NCBI RefSeq assembly: GCF_040822115.1
Contig: NZ_CP162004.1
Location: 124,001 to 188,000, forward strand
Direction: 5' to 3'
DNA: 64,000 nucleotides
Origin: Flavobacterium sp. WC2421
Lineage (GTDB): Bacteria; Bacteroidota; Bacteroidia; Flavobacteriales; Flavobacteriaceae
Shown here: piece by piece, positions 7,409 through 16,247 of the stretch
Position numbering within the stretch: the stretch's first letter is position 1
Layout: each line of letters begins with the position of its first letter
Made by a program: the position numbers and the translations under genes
The notes under the pieces: model-generated
What the model was told of the DNA's origin: nothing
What the model saw: only the letters and a program-made list of their open reading frames with translations
Databases searched by the model: none

Positions 7409-8278
7409 TTATGGAATAGCTACCCTCATTTTTTGAGCAGAAATTGAAATATTAAGTTCCGTTTCTAACCCATAATATTCTCCGTCAATTTGAAAACTTA
7501 CTGGCCTATCCGTTTTGATTATGGCTTTGTCCGTTGAAATAATCTCAATGTCTTCGGTATCTAATGGTAAATTCCCTGTAATAATTTTGCCAAAAACAAG
7601 CAAATCTAAATTTTTTATAATTACCAATTCAAATTTACCATCATTCATCAGTCCGTTTGGATTTATAGTCACTCCTGTTCCATATTTTTGAGAATTAGCA
7701 ACAACAATCATTTGTGCTAAACAGTCAAACTTTTTTCCATTTGCCTCTATTGTTGCATTAAAAGGATCTTCTCTATCAATCAAAGTATTAAATGCTTGCA
7801 AAGCATAGCCCCATTTACCATGCAGCGCATTATTTTCATAGTTTTTAATAAGTGAAGCATTCAACCCTAAGTCACTTAAATGCAAACTTTTTTTACCGTT
7901 TATTACAACTATATCTATTTCTACATAATCATTATGAAAACATATCGTTAAATTCTCCTCAAGAGTCTTTGGTAAATTTAAATCGGTTGCTAATCCATTT
8001 GCTGATCCTGCAGGTAAAATTCCAAAAATAACTTCAGCATTTTCTAATGCTTCCACTGCTAACTTTATAGTACCATCTCCTCCAGCTACAATTATTCTTT
8101 CTGGTTTGAATGTATTATAAATTTCTTTAATCTTTTTGCTATCAGCATCCCCTGTTGTTTCATATAATACAAAGTTAAGGTTTTCCTTAGCGGCATAAAG
8201 TGCAGTTGCCTCTATAAATTCTGATTTGTCAATTCCTCCTGACACAGGATTAGTAATCATTACGATATTCTTTTTCAA
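7409..8278 (-). CDS. Diacylglycerol/sphingosine kinase-like lipid kinase
   Basis: An ATP-dependent lipid kinase of the YegS/DgkB family. It probably phosphorylates diacylglycerol or a sphingoid-type lipid at the inner membrane. The 289-residue length is standard. The nucleotide motifs are clear: NPVSGG at 10-15, GGDGT at 66-70, and PAGSANGLA at about 90. The C-terminal beta domain contains the NGLMNDGKFELVII segment, and G-E-Y-Y near the end matches the usual DGE motif of the family (QIDGEYYGLE). It is transcribed divergently from an App1-type lipid phosphatase gene, with 63 bases between the starts, so the two opposing lipid enzymes may share a control region. Confidence 0.92.
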   Translation of the reverse strand: MKKNIVMITNPVSGGIDKSEFIEATALYAAKENLNFVLYETTGDADSKKIKEIYNTFKPERIIVAGGDGTIKLAVEALENAEVIFGILPAGSANGLATDLNLPKTLEENLTICFHNDYVEIDIVVINGKKSLHLSDLGLNASLIKNYENNALHGKWGYALQAFNTLIDREDPFNATIEANGKKFDCLAQMIVVANSQKYGTGVTINPNGLMNDGKFELVIIKNLDLLVFGKIITGNLPLDTEDIEIISTDKAIIKTDRPVSFQIDGEYYGLETELNISISAQKMRVAIP

Positions 8279-8341
8279 AGTTTTATTGCTTTTATTGCTT
8301 AAAAATAATTAATTTTCAACTTACTTCAAAAGTACTACAAA

Positions 8342-9310
8342 ATGAGACCTGTTTTAAAATTATATCGTGGTTATGCAAATGAGCAAGAGTTAATTGTGAT
8401 GGGGCATGTTTTCAAGCCTACAAAAAAGAAAGATTATGACTTTCTTTCAAAAAACTTCAAAAACGCAAGCTCGGTAATCAGTATGTTCAGAATAAAAACA
8501 ATGGCAAATGCCGATGTTTATTTGACCCATAACAATACCAAAATTCACACAAAAACATTAATAGACGGCTATTTTAAATTTTGTATTCCATTAGATCAAA
8601 ACATTCATTATGGTTGGATTGATTATGAAGTGAGTATTATTCACGAAACGCATACCATTACAAGTAAGGAGAGCTTCATTCGACCATTCAAAGGAAATCT
8701 TGGAATTATTTCAGATATTGATGATACTTTTTTAGTTTCTTACACGATTAATCCACTCAAAAAACTATATCACCTTTTATTTAGAAATGTAAATACCAGA
8801 AAAATTTTCGCAGATGTAGCCCAGCATTATCAAGCCTTAAGCACTGCTGGAAGAAAAAACAATGAAGAACTAAATGCTTTTTTTTATGTTTCTAGTAGTG
8901 AATGGAACTTATATCGTTTCCTAGTGAAATTTACAGACATCCACAAATTACCAAAAGCTGTTTTATTATTAAAAGACATTAAAACAAGTTTGACTAACTT
9001 TTTTTGGACTGGACGTGGAGGTCATAATCATAAATTTGACAAAATAAAACATGTTTTAGAATTCTATCCAAATCTAAAATATGTCTTAATTGGTGATGAT
9101 TCTCAACATGATCCATTTCTTTACGAAGCTATTAGTAAAATTTTCCCTTTAACCGTTAAGGTTATTTACATTCGGCAAACGGGCAAACATAAGAAAACTA
9201 AGGTGATTAAAGCCTTAACTAATCTAGAAACCTTAAATATTTCCGTTTGCTATTTTAAAACTAGTACTGAAGCAATTGCTCATTCAAAAAAAATAGGGTT
9301 AATTGATTAA
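8342..9310 (+). CDS. App1-type phosphatidate phosphatase
   Basis: A 322-residue HAD-like enzyme of the App1/DUF2183 family, which dephosphorylates phosphatidate in yeast. An N-terminal beta-rich domain of about 115 residues precedes the catalytic region. The nucleophile block ISDIDDT (D125, D127, D128) is the family signature DxDxT. VSSSEWNLYRFL (motif II-like Ser) comes later, and LIGDDSQHDPFLYEAI (metal-binding Asp) is the motif III/IV equivalent. There is no signal peptide, so it acts in the cytoplasm. The gene is divergent from the lipid kinase. It ends before a large palindrome (9339-9479) that separates it from the convergent ABC-F gene. In vivo substrate is inferred. Confidence 0.88.
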   Translation: MRPVLKLYRGYANEQELIVMGHVFKPTKKKDYDFLSKNFKNASSVISMFRIKTMANADVYLTHNNTKIHTKTLIDGYFKFCIPLDQNIHYGWIDYEVSIIHETHTITSKESFIRPFKGNLGIISDIDDTFLVSYTINPLKKLYHLLFRNVNTRKIFADVAQHYQALSTAGRKNNEELNAFFYVSSSEWNLYRFLVKFTDIHKLPKAVLLLKDIKTSLTNFFWTGRGGHNHKFDKIKHVLEFYPNLKYVLIGDDSQHDPFLYEAISKIFPLTVKVIYIRQTGKHKKTKVIKALTNLETLNISVCYFKTSTEAIAHSKKIGLID

Positions 9311-9338
9311 CGAATAGTCTTCAAATTCATACACTTAT

Positions 9339-9479
9339 AGCCCAGATAGGAATGAAAATCCTTTCCATAAAAAAAATCCTTTTTTACAACTGAGGCAGAG
9401 CGACCAAAGGAAGCTCCTGCTACAGTTTTGTAAAAAAAGATTTTTTGTGGAAAGATTGTAATGAATAGCTGGATTGGCT
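9339..9479. repeat. 141-bp imperfect palindrome, dispersed intergenic element, copy 1
   Basis: The left half (from AGCCCAGATAGGAATG) is an imperfect inverted copy of the right half (ending GAATAGCTGGATTGGCT). Most of the two halves can pair. The long middle arms around AATCCTTTCC/GGAAAGATT and TTTTTTACAA/TTGTAAAAAAA pair best. The apex holds GCGACCAAAGGAAGCTC. The element fills the space between two convergent genes, and its right end includes the stop codon of the ABC-F gene. It is probably a bidirectional terminator or RNA-stabilising structure. A second copy of nearly equal length lies at 60409-60550. Confidence 0.75.
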
Positions 9480-11385
9480 ACAAATTATCTATTTCTTCTT
9501 GTACGTTTTCCCAGTCAGCTAATAATTTATCTAACTCGGCTTTCTTTTTATTGTAGGCTGTAAAAAACTTAGCATCTTCTATGTGTTTGTCATAATTAGA
9601 AGCAAGCATTTTATCATCATTTTGAATGTCTTTTTCCAATTGCTTTATTTGGCTTTCGACTTTACTCAAGCGATTCTGTAACGATTTCCCTTTCTTTTGA
9701 TCTTCGTATGATGCTTTATTACTTTCTTTAGGTGCTGCAGCTTTTTGAGCATCTTTTTTCTCGACTTCACGCATATTCTCTAAATTGCGTTGCTCCAAGA
9801 AATAGTTTATATCACCCAAATATTCCTTTATCTTTTGATCTTTGAACTCATAAACAAGATTTGACATTCCCTGTAAGAAATCTCTATCGTGAGAAACCAA
9901 AAGTAAGGTCCCTCCAAATTTTTGTAAGGCTGCCTTTAGCACATTCTTAGATTTAATATCCAGGTGATTCGTAGGCTCATCCATCAGCAAAACATTGATG
10001 GGCTGTAATAACAATTTACATAGTGCCAAACGGTTTCTTTCTCCTCCTGAAAGCACTTTTACCTTTTTCTCTACATCATCACCACGAAATAAGAACGAGC
10101 CTAACATGTCACGGACCTTCATTCGGTTCGTATCGGCAGCGGCATCTTCCATAGTTTGAAGTAACGTAATTTCTCCGTCTAAGTATTCTGCTTGGTTTTG
10201 GGCAAAATAACCCAATTGTACATTGTGTCCTAATTTAATAGTACCATCGTACTCAAATTCGTCAACTATCGCTTTGATAAAAGTTGATTTTCCTTGTCCG
10301 TTTTGACCAACAAAAGCAATTTTACTTCCTCTTTCAACTAATAAATTAATATCTTTTAAGATGGTTTTATCACCATAACTTTTGGTTACGTTTTCAGCTT
10401 CAACTACTACTCTACCTGGCTCTTTGGAAACTGGAAAAGTGATGTTCATCACCGAATTATCATCTTCATCTACTTCAATACGTTCAATCTTATCTAATTT
10501 CTTAATCATAGACTGCGCCATAGAAGCTTTAGAAGCTTTGGCACGGAATTTCTCAATTAATTTTTCTGTTTCTTCAATTTTTTTCGCTTGATTCTTTTGT
10601 GTGGCCAATTGTTTCTCGCGAATTTCATGACGCAATTCTAAATATTGAGAATAAGGCTTGTTAAAATCATACGCTTTTCCTAACGAAATTTCGATCGTTC
10701 TGTTGGTTACATTATCCAAAAACATTTTATCGTGCGAAACAATAACAACAACTCCAGGGTAATTACGTAAGAAACTCTCTAACCAAATGATACTTTCGAT
10801 ATCCAAGTGATTGGTAGGCTCATCGAGTAACAATACATCATTAGCTTGTAATAATAATTTGGCTAATTCGATACGCATTCTCCAACCTCCAGAAAAAGTT
10901 TCTGTTTGATTATTAAAAACTTCTCTTTTAAAACCAAGACCAAGAAGAATTTTCTCCGTATCTCCCACGTAATTATAACCACCCAACAATTCAAAGCGAT
11001 GCGTATAATCCGATAAATCTTCAATTATTTTTGAATATTCTTCACTTTCATAATCAGTACGAGTGACCAATAAGTGATTAATTTCTTCTAATTTTTTTTC
11101 TACAATTTTAATATCTATAAAAGCTTCATAGGCTTCTTCTAGAACTGTACGTCCTTGCTCAAAATCAATGTCTTGACGCAAAAAACCCATCCTAACATCT
11201 TTTTCTTGAGAAATCACACCTGTGTCAGGAAGAAAATCTCCTGCTAACATTTTTAGCATGGTCGATTTACCTGCACCATTCTTTCCAACAAGACCTACTC
11301 GATCTCCAGCTCCAAGACGAAATGTTACTTCTTCAAATAAATAAGTACCTCCGAATGAAACGGATAAATTGTGTATATTAAGCAT
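9478..11385 (-). CDS. ABC-F family ATPase
   Basis: A soluble 635-residue ABC-F protein. These ATPases act on the ribosome (EttA, Uup and relatives) and have no membrane domain. Two complete ABC cassettes are visible. The first has GKNGAGKST near residue 36, LSGGWRMR near 155 (read as FSGGWRMR), and LLLDEPTNHLD. The second has GQNGQGKST near 358, LSGGERNR near 435, and LLMDEPTNHLD. A charged linker of about 80 residues joins them. A C-terminal coiled coil (KGKSLQNRLSKVESQIKQLE region to the end) is typical of the Uup/YdiF branch. It is not an antibiotic-resistance type that can be assigned from sequence. The gene is divergent from the DUF983 gene. Confidence 0.94.
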   Translation of the reverse strand: MLNIHNLSVSFGGTYLFEEVTFRLGAGDRVGLVGKNGAGKSTMLKMLAGDFLPDTGVISQEKDVRMGFLRQDIDFEQGRTVLEEAYEAFIDIKIVEKKLEEINHLLVTRTDYESEEYSKIIEDLSDYTHRFELLGGYNYVGDTEKILLGLGFKREVFNNQTETFSGGWRMRIELAKLLLQANDVLLLDEPTNHLDIESIIWLESFLRNYPGVVVIVSHDKMFLDNVTNRTIEISLGKAYDFNKPYSQYLELRHEIREKQLATQKNQAKKIEETEKLIEKFRAKASKASMAQSMIKKLDKIERIEVDEDDNSVMNITFPVSKEPGRVVVEAENVTKSYGDKTILKDINLLVERGSKIAFVGQNGQGKSTFIKAIVDEFEYDGTIKLGHNVQLGYFAQNQAEYLDGEITLLQTMEDAAADTNRMKVRDMLGSFLFRGDDVEKKVKVLSGGERNRLALCKLLLQPINVLLMDEPTNHLDIKSKNVLKAALQKFGGTLLLVSHDRDFLQGMSNLVYEFKDQKIKEYLGDINYFLEQRNLENMREVEKKDAQKAAAPKESNKASYEDQKKGKSLQNRLSKVESQIKQLEKDIQNDDKMLASNYDKHIEDAKFFTAYNKKKAELDKLLADWENVQEEIDNL

Positions 11386-11459
11386 GTATTATGAGTTTAT
11401 TCCTTTTTGAATTTGTAAATTTACAACTTCCAGAAAAGGAAAAATTAAATTTTTTGCAA

Positions 11460-11840
11460 ATGTTAAAAAAAGGATCCAAATTATATAGCATTTTAACAGG
11501 AACTTGTCCTAAATGTCAGAAAGAGAGCATGTATTTAGATCAAAACGTGCTGCATTTGGGCAATATTTTAAAAATGAATGAAAAATGCAGTCATTGTGGT
11601 CTAAAATATCAAATTGAACCCTCCTTCTTTTATGGAGCTATGTACGTTAGTTATGGACTAAATGTAGCTACAGGAATTGCTGCCTTTATAGTTTCCTATT
11701 TAATTTTTGGCTCCTCTTTAAAAGTGGCTTTTATAGCTATAATAGCATCTATTATTATATTATTTCCATTTATATTAAGATGGTCAAGAAATATCTATAT
11801 TAATATGTTTGTTTCTTACGATCCAAATTTTAAAGCTTAA
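11460..11840 (+). CDS. DUF983 family zinc-ribbon membrane protein
   Basis: A 126-residue protein that starts MLKKGSKLYSILTGTCPKC, the usual beginning of DUF983 proteins. Two CxxC pairs (CPKC at about 16-19 and CSHC at 41-44) probably bind zinc. Two transmembrane helices follow at about 60-82 and 88-108. The reading frame opens upstream to an ATG at 11391. The start at 11460 is preferred because it matches the family, and because the earlier start lies only 5 bases from the divergent ABC-F start and would leave no room for promoters. The function of the family is unknown. The stop lies three bases from the convergent oxidoreductase gene. Confidence 0.86.
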   Translation: MLKKGSKLYSILTGTCPKCQKESMYLDQNVLHLGNILKMNEKCSHCGLKYQIEPSFFYGAMYVSYGLNVATGIAAFIVSYLIFGSSLKVAFIAIIASIIILFPFILRWSRNIYINMFVSYDPNFKA

Positions 11841-11843
11841 TAC

Positions 11844-12893
11844 TTATTGTTTTTTAGGTTTAAACCGATTTATATTAATAACTGTATCTAAAGGTATTCC
11901 TTCTTCAATATTTTCAAATAAAGCTTTTGCCATTGCAGGTCCTAGCATTACGCCACGAGTCCCTAGTCCATTAAGAATATGCATTGAATTGTGCTCTGAA
12001 TGTGTTCCTACCAAAGGTCTTCTATCTTTTACTGTAGGTCGTACACCAGCAAAGTGTTCCACAATTTCAAAATCACAGGTAATAATTTCTTTTATTCTGT
12101 CTATTAACTCCTGCTTGCCTTCTTCTGTAGGCAAATCTGTTTTGTCTTTCCAATTATAAGTGGCACCTACTTTAAACAAGTCTCCGCCTAGTGGTAAAAT
12201 AAAAACACTAGTATTAATTATTACATCTAAGTTTAATTGTGGCGCTTTGATGATAAACAACTCCCCTTTTGTACCATCTAACGGCAAGTGGTTAAAGAAA
12301 GGATTTGCATGCATACCAAATCCCTCAGCAAAGATTATATTCTTAGCTTGGATATCTTTATAACTAACACCTTCATTATGGATGACTAAAGAATCATAAT
12401 CAAAGGATTCGCACAAAAATAAATTATGCTCCATTAGATAAGCTCTATATTTTTCTAATAACAAAGCTGTATCAATATATCCAGTATGAAGTACTTCGCC
12501 ATAATTATAAGGTGAGTGAATTCCAGAAAATTGGGTTGTAATTATATTTGGAGACAAGAAAGGAGATAAAGCTTCTTTATCCGAAGCTGTAAACCAATTA
12601 TTTTGTTCTTCTATAGAAAAAAACTTTCTTAGAATTGGCTTTTTAAAATCGAATTGTATTTTAAGTTTCTTTTCAATAACAGAATAAAAGCTTTCCATCA
12701 ATACTAATTGTTCCTGAGCACACCAAACTTCACTAAATCGTTTTAAAATAACAGGATTGTATAATCCCCCAGCAATTCTAGATGAATTTTGAGAATAATT
12801 ATCCAGAACCAAAATTGACTTATGATGCTTTAGAGCCATTTCGGAAAATGATATTCCTGCTAATCCAGAACCAACAATTAAATAATCAATCAT
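11844..12893 (-). CDS. FAD-dependent oxidoreductase (DAO family)
   Basis: A 349-residue flavoprotein with the D-amino acid oxidase/glycine oxidase layout. The dinucleotide-binding motif GSGLAGISFSE sits at residues 8-18, followed by the acidic end of the second strand (VLDNY). The C-terminal FAD motif appears as RPTVKDRRPLVGTH and LNGLGTRGVMLGP, which are typical of this superfamily. The substrate cannot be read. Family members oxidise amino acids or act in tRNA modification, but there is no methyltransferase domain as in MnmC. The gene is monocistronic and converges with the DUF983 gene. Confidence 0.85.
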   Translation of the reverse strand: MIDYLIVGSGLAGISFSEMALKHHKSILVLDNYSQNSSRIAGGLYNPVILKRFSEVWCAQEQLVLMESFYSVIEKKLKIQFDFKKPILRKFFSIEEQNNWFTASDKEALSPFLSPNIITTQFSGIHSPYNYGEVLHTGYIDTALLLEKYRAYLMEHNLFLCESFDYDSLVIHNEGVSYKDIQAKNIIFAEGFGMHANPFFNHLPLDGTKGELFIIKAPQLNLDVIINTSVFILPLGGDLFKVGATYNWKDKTDLPTEEGKQELIDRIKEIITCDFEIVEHFAGVRPTVKDRRPLVGTHSEHNSMHILNGLGTRGVMLGPAMAKALFENIEEGIPLDTVININRFKPKKQ

Positions 12894-12968
12894 ATTAAAA
12901 AATGAATTTTAGAATAAAATACAAAGTACGTGTATTAAAAAATAAAACTAAGTCAGCTATAAATAAAA

Positions 12969-12992
12969 AACTCTTGCTTTACAGCAAGAGTT
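12969..12992 (-). terminator. Terminator of the gld operon
   Basis: A perfect 10-bp stem AACTCTTGCT/AGCAAGAGTT with a four-base loop. Read on the minus strand it is followed by TTTTTTATTT, so it ends transcription after gldN. Confidence 0.88.
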
Positions 12993-13015
12993 CTAATATT
13001 AACTAATAAATGAAA

Positions 13016-13906
13016 TTAGTAATTCCACATATCAGATTCGAAATCACGTATCTTTTCTTTAACTCTTTCCGATTCCAACAATTGATTTTGAGCGTTATCT
13101 TTCATGTATTCAGCAATAGATCTATCACCATATACATTTTCTTCTTTATAGATAACACTATTAAAACGCCTTGAATTTAAAATTTGATCAAAAGAAATAG
13201 GCATGGCAGAATTCACGTCGTTAAATGCTTTTGCTTCATGCAAAACCTCTCTAGCCGACGGAAAAAAGATCCAAAATAATTCAATATAATCTTTTTCATC
13301 ATTATTCATAGTGTACACATCAGGAGTCACAGGACAAATACCTAAAAGACGATATTTTAATTCACTTTGACGTTTATCAAAATACCAATATCCTTTAATC
13401 TTGTATTGTGTTACATCTTGAGCTGTTAAATCAGATCTCAAAATATACTCAGGAGAAACCTGTGATCCAGCATTTATTTGCTCCCTACCAGCATCCGTAG
13501 TATCAACTCTTGTTAAAGAAGATTGAATGTCTTTAAAAGATTTCTTAGTATTAAAATAACTATCAGAATAGACGTCACTAATTGCACCGCTTCTAATTGC
13601 TTTTGTCAAAACATCATATAAAGAACGTCTATCAGAACCAATGTTAGCAGTATCAATAGGAAAGTATAAAGCGAAGTTGATTTTCTCGCTTAAATCAATA
13701 ATTTCCCAAGTCGTCTTACCCATTAATACATCTCTATCATGAACGTAACCATAGGCCAAAGGCTTATCATTATCAGAAATAAGCTGAGCAGCAGTTTTAA
13801 GACCTATTTCAGAAGGTGTTTTTGCATTTAGCAAATTAGATTGCGCAAAAGATGAAACACTTCCAGTAACGGAAATAATAACTAATAAAAATTTTCTCAC
13901 ATTCAT
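13016..13906 (-). CDS. gldN: Gliding motility / type IX secretion protein GldN
   Basis: GldN is the periplasmic component that works with GldK in the ring complex of the type IX secretion system. The chosen start gives a 296-residue protein with a Sec signal peptide (MNVRKFLLVIISVTGSVSSFAQ, cleavage after AQ). An upstream ATG at 13939 would put eleven polar residues before it and is less likely. The mature part contains the conserved block around AYGYVHDRDVLMGKTTWEIIDLSEK and the ELFWIFFPSAREVLHEA segment, both characteristic of GldN/PorN. It is the last gene of the block gldK-gldL-gldM-gldN, 49 bases after gldM, and a terminator follows. Confidence 0.96.
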   Translation of the reverse strand: MNVRKFLLVIISVTGSVSSFAQSNLLNAKTPSEIGLKTAAQLISDNDKPLAYGYVHDRDVLMGKTTWEIIDLSEKINFALYFPIDTANIGSDRRSLYDVLTKAIRSGAISDVYSDSYFNTKKSFKDIQSSLTRVDTTDAGREQINAGSQVSPEYILRSDLTAQDVTQYKIKGYWYFDKRQSELKYRLLGICPVTPDVYTMNNDEKDYIELFWIFFPSAREVLHEAKAFNDVNSAMPISFDQILNSRRFNSVIYKEENVYGDRSIAEYMKDNAQNQLLESERVKEKIRDFESDMWNY

Positions 13907-13955
13907 CATGTTTTCATTATAAGATATTGAAGATGCCAATAAGGCAACCTACTTA

Positions 13956-15503
13956 TTATTGTATTTCAAAAATAACCGGAGCAGTTCTAGGTAATAAATA
14001 ACTACCAGCACCTACTAATTTTGTTTTAATTTCAGAAATGGTAACTTGATCTCCTCTTCCCGCTTTAGAAAGTACAGCTTTACATTGAGAATTTAATTTA
14101 TCACCTTGTACAACTACTGTTGGCTGTCCAGTAACTTTTAAATTGAACCCTACAACATTTAACCCCACTTCAAAATCAAAATCTTCTAATTTAGCACCTA
14201 TCGTTGCAATCTCAAGATTAGATTTAGGCCCTTTTACAACACCCGTTTCTCCTCTAATTGTTCCTGTTGGTCCTGGAATTCCTTTAATTCTAAATGTCTT
14301 TTTATCTGAAACTTTAGAACCATCAGGTAACGTACCTGTAACATTAATCACTACTTCATTCCCAGATGTAGGACTCATGCTAAATTTACCACCACCTGCA
14401 GAGCTTAATCCTGGAGCTGAAGCTGAAATTTTATCAGCAGAGATTCCAGCAAATGAAATAGTCATTGGATTAACAACACCTCTGTACACTACATTCATTT
14501 TATCCGCTGAAATGGTAGCCGATTTAGGTCTTGCAACAACCACATATTTGTCTTTAATTGCTAAACTTACTGTCTTCCCTCCCTCATCAAAATTAAACGA
14601 ACCATTTATAGGATGTTCACCAATATTACCTGCTCCAAAAGAAAATTTAGCTTGACCAGCCATCGCTTGAATATTTGAACCATTCAATATAACTGATTTA
14701 GCCTGTAATGATGGATCAAATTTTCCTAATATAATTTTACCTGAAACTGCTTCACCTTGAAAGAATACTGATTTATCAAGAACTACAATTGGTTGATAAG
14801 CTGTAAGTGATGCAGCAGCAACCAAATCAGATTGAAACATTCCACTCATAATATCACTTTCTGTAGCCTTAATGTCAGCTTGCAATTGAGATATTTTAGT
14901 AATTGTAGCAATCAAAGGAAAACCTTTGTAGTTATAATCAATCCAATCTAAATTAGCACCTGCTTTTTCTGAATACACTGGTTTTGTAGCAAATCTAGCT
15001 TCTATTTTTGTCATTTCAGACTCTGCAATAGAACTACCTCCAATTTGCTTAATCTGAGCTGGATAACTATTTATTTTATCTAAAAATTCTTTACCTTGTT
15101 TAGAAACTTTATCTCCAGTAAAAAACATGCGATCTATTAAATCGCCCTTATCCATTTGTTCATAAGGCAAATTACCTTTAGCGTCTCTTTCAAAATTTTT
15201 AGTAACAGATGCTTTAATATTTTCTAAATAATCATTAAATTGTTTAGATAAAGCTCTTATCTTTTCAACTTTTACCTTTTTATCTCCAAATTGACCCGGC
15301 TGATCAACCGCTTTTTGCGCCAATTGTGCAAATGAGCCTTCATTTCTTTGATCTGTAATTGCATTTGATTCTACAATTTTAACATTTAAAATCCCAAAAG
15401 CAGATAAAACTTCTTTTGACATATTTAAAGCCAGCATTGCAATAAAAATTAAGTACATCAGATTTATCATCTTCTGTCTAGGGGTAAGTTTTCCTCCTGC
15501 CAT
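13956..15503 (-). CDS. gldM: Gliding motility / type IX secretion protein GldM
   Basis: GldM forms, with GldL, the inner-membrane motor that powers gliding and type IX secretion. The 515-residue length matches the family. The N-terminus (MAGGKLTPRQKMINLMYLIFIAMLALNMSK) is highly typical and holds the single transmembrane helix, including the charged residue used in proton flow in the GldLM motor. The rest is a large periplasmic shaft with repeated beta domains, rich in short KxxxxS/G-type sequence, ending at GSYLLPRTAPVIFEIQ. It lies between gldL (45-base gap) and gldN (49-base gap). The long opposite-strand reading frame inside it is a shadow. Confidence 0.97.
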   Translation of the reverse strand: MAGGKLTPRQKMINLMYLIFIAMLALNMSKEVLSAFGILNVKIVESNAITDQRNEGSFAQLAQKAVDQPGQFGDKKVKVEKIRALSKQFNDYLENIKASVTKNFERDAKGNLPYEQMDKGDLIDRMFFTGDKVSKQGKEFLDKINSYPAQIKQIGGSSIAESEMTKIEARFATKPVYSEKAGANLDWIDYNYKGFPLIATITKISQLQADIKATESDIMSGMFQSDLVAAASLTAYQPIVVLDKSVFFQGEAVSGKIILGKFDPSLQAKSVILNGSNIQAMAGQAKFSFGAGNIGEHPINGSFNFDEGGKTVSLAIKDKYVVVARPKSATISADKMNVVYRGVVNPMTISFAGISADKISASAPGLSSAGGGKFSMSPTSGNEVVINVTGTLPDGSKVSDKKTFRIKGIPGPTGTIRGETGVVKGPKSNLEIATIGAKLEDFDFEVGLNVVGFNLKVTGQPTVVVQGDKLNSQCKAVLSKAGRGDQVTISEIKTKLVGAGSYLLPRTAPVIFEIQ

Positions 15504-15548
15504 ATTTTCTACTAATTAGTTAGTTGTTTTTTTATAGTTCGAAACTAA

Positions 15549-16199
15549 TTATCCCTTGTTATTCATTGCAGAAAGCATTCCACCATAAACATTGTTCAAT
15601 GACGACAAATTTGTAGTCAATGACTGCATTTGCTCTTTTAATTTCAAGTTGTTTTCGACAACTTCTTCATTAATTTGGGCATTTCTTGACGCACTTTGCA
15701 ATTGTATTTTATATAAACTATTTAAAGATTCCATTTGAGCAGCAGCAAGAGTCAATTCTTCACTGTATTTCTTAGTTGATGCCATTGATTCAGCAGTTGG
15801 AGCAATACTTTTTGCAGCTGATTCGAAATTTTTAATGCTATTTCCTAAACTTGACATCAATTCCCCGTCAATTTTTGCATCTTTCAACATGGCATCTAAT
15901 TTTTGAGAAAGTAAACCTTGAGCTTCAGCAACTGGAGCCTCTACTTTAGGTGCTTTCTTTTTTGCCTCACCATTTGCCAATTCTGGATATACTAAAGTCC
16001 AGTCTAATTCATTATCAACAGGTTCAAAAGCCGAAAGAGCAAAAATCCCAGCTTCAACCAACAATCCAATCGTTAACATTAAATTACCAGTTATAGGACC
16101 AAATTCTATGTGTGTTATTTTGAATAATGCTCCTACGATTACAACTGCAGCACCCATTCCATAACAGAAATTCATTGCTTTTTTGCTTAATATTGCCAT
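15549..16199 (-). CDS. gldL: Gliding motility / type IX secretion protein GldL
   Basis: GldL is the inner-membrane stator-like partner of GldM. The 216-residue product starts with two adjacent transmembrane helices (about residues 10-28 and 38-56) separated by KITHIEFGPITGN. A glutamate in the second helix (LLVEAGIFALSAFEP) matches the conserved acidic residue of the proton pathway. The C-terminal cytoplasmic part from residue 80 is helical and rich in A, S and K, consistent with coiled coils. The gene lies 48 bases after gldK and 45 bases before gldM in the same orientation. Confidence 0.97.
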   Translation of the reverse strand: MAILSKKAMNFCYGMGAAVVIVGALFKITHIEFGPITGNLMLTIGLLVEAGIFALSAFEPVDNELDWTLVYPELANGEAKKKAPKVEAPVAEAQGLLSQKLDAMLKDAKIDGELMSSLGNSIKNFESAAKSIAPTAESMASTKKYSEELTLAAAQMESLNSLYKIQLQSASRNAQINEEVVENNLKLKEQMQSLTTNLSSLNNVYGGMLSAMNNKG

Positions 16200-16247
16200 A
16201 ATTTAATTTTTTTTTAGGTAGTTAGTAGATTTGGTTTTTGTTTTTAT

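Noticed and set aside
10382..10591. 69-codon plus-strand frame inside the ABC-F gene
   Set aside because: Antisense shadow of the coding frame, with Ser/Thr-rich composition and no start context.
14143..14655. 170-codon open frame on the plus strand inside gldM
   Set aside because: It is antisense to a secure gene, rich in Pro/Ser/Thr as expected from the complementary frame, and has no recognisable domain or promoter.
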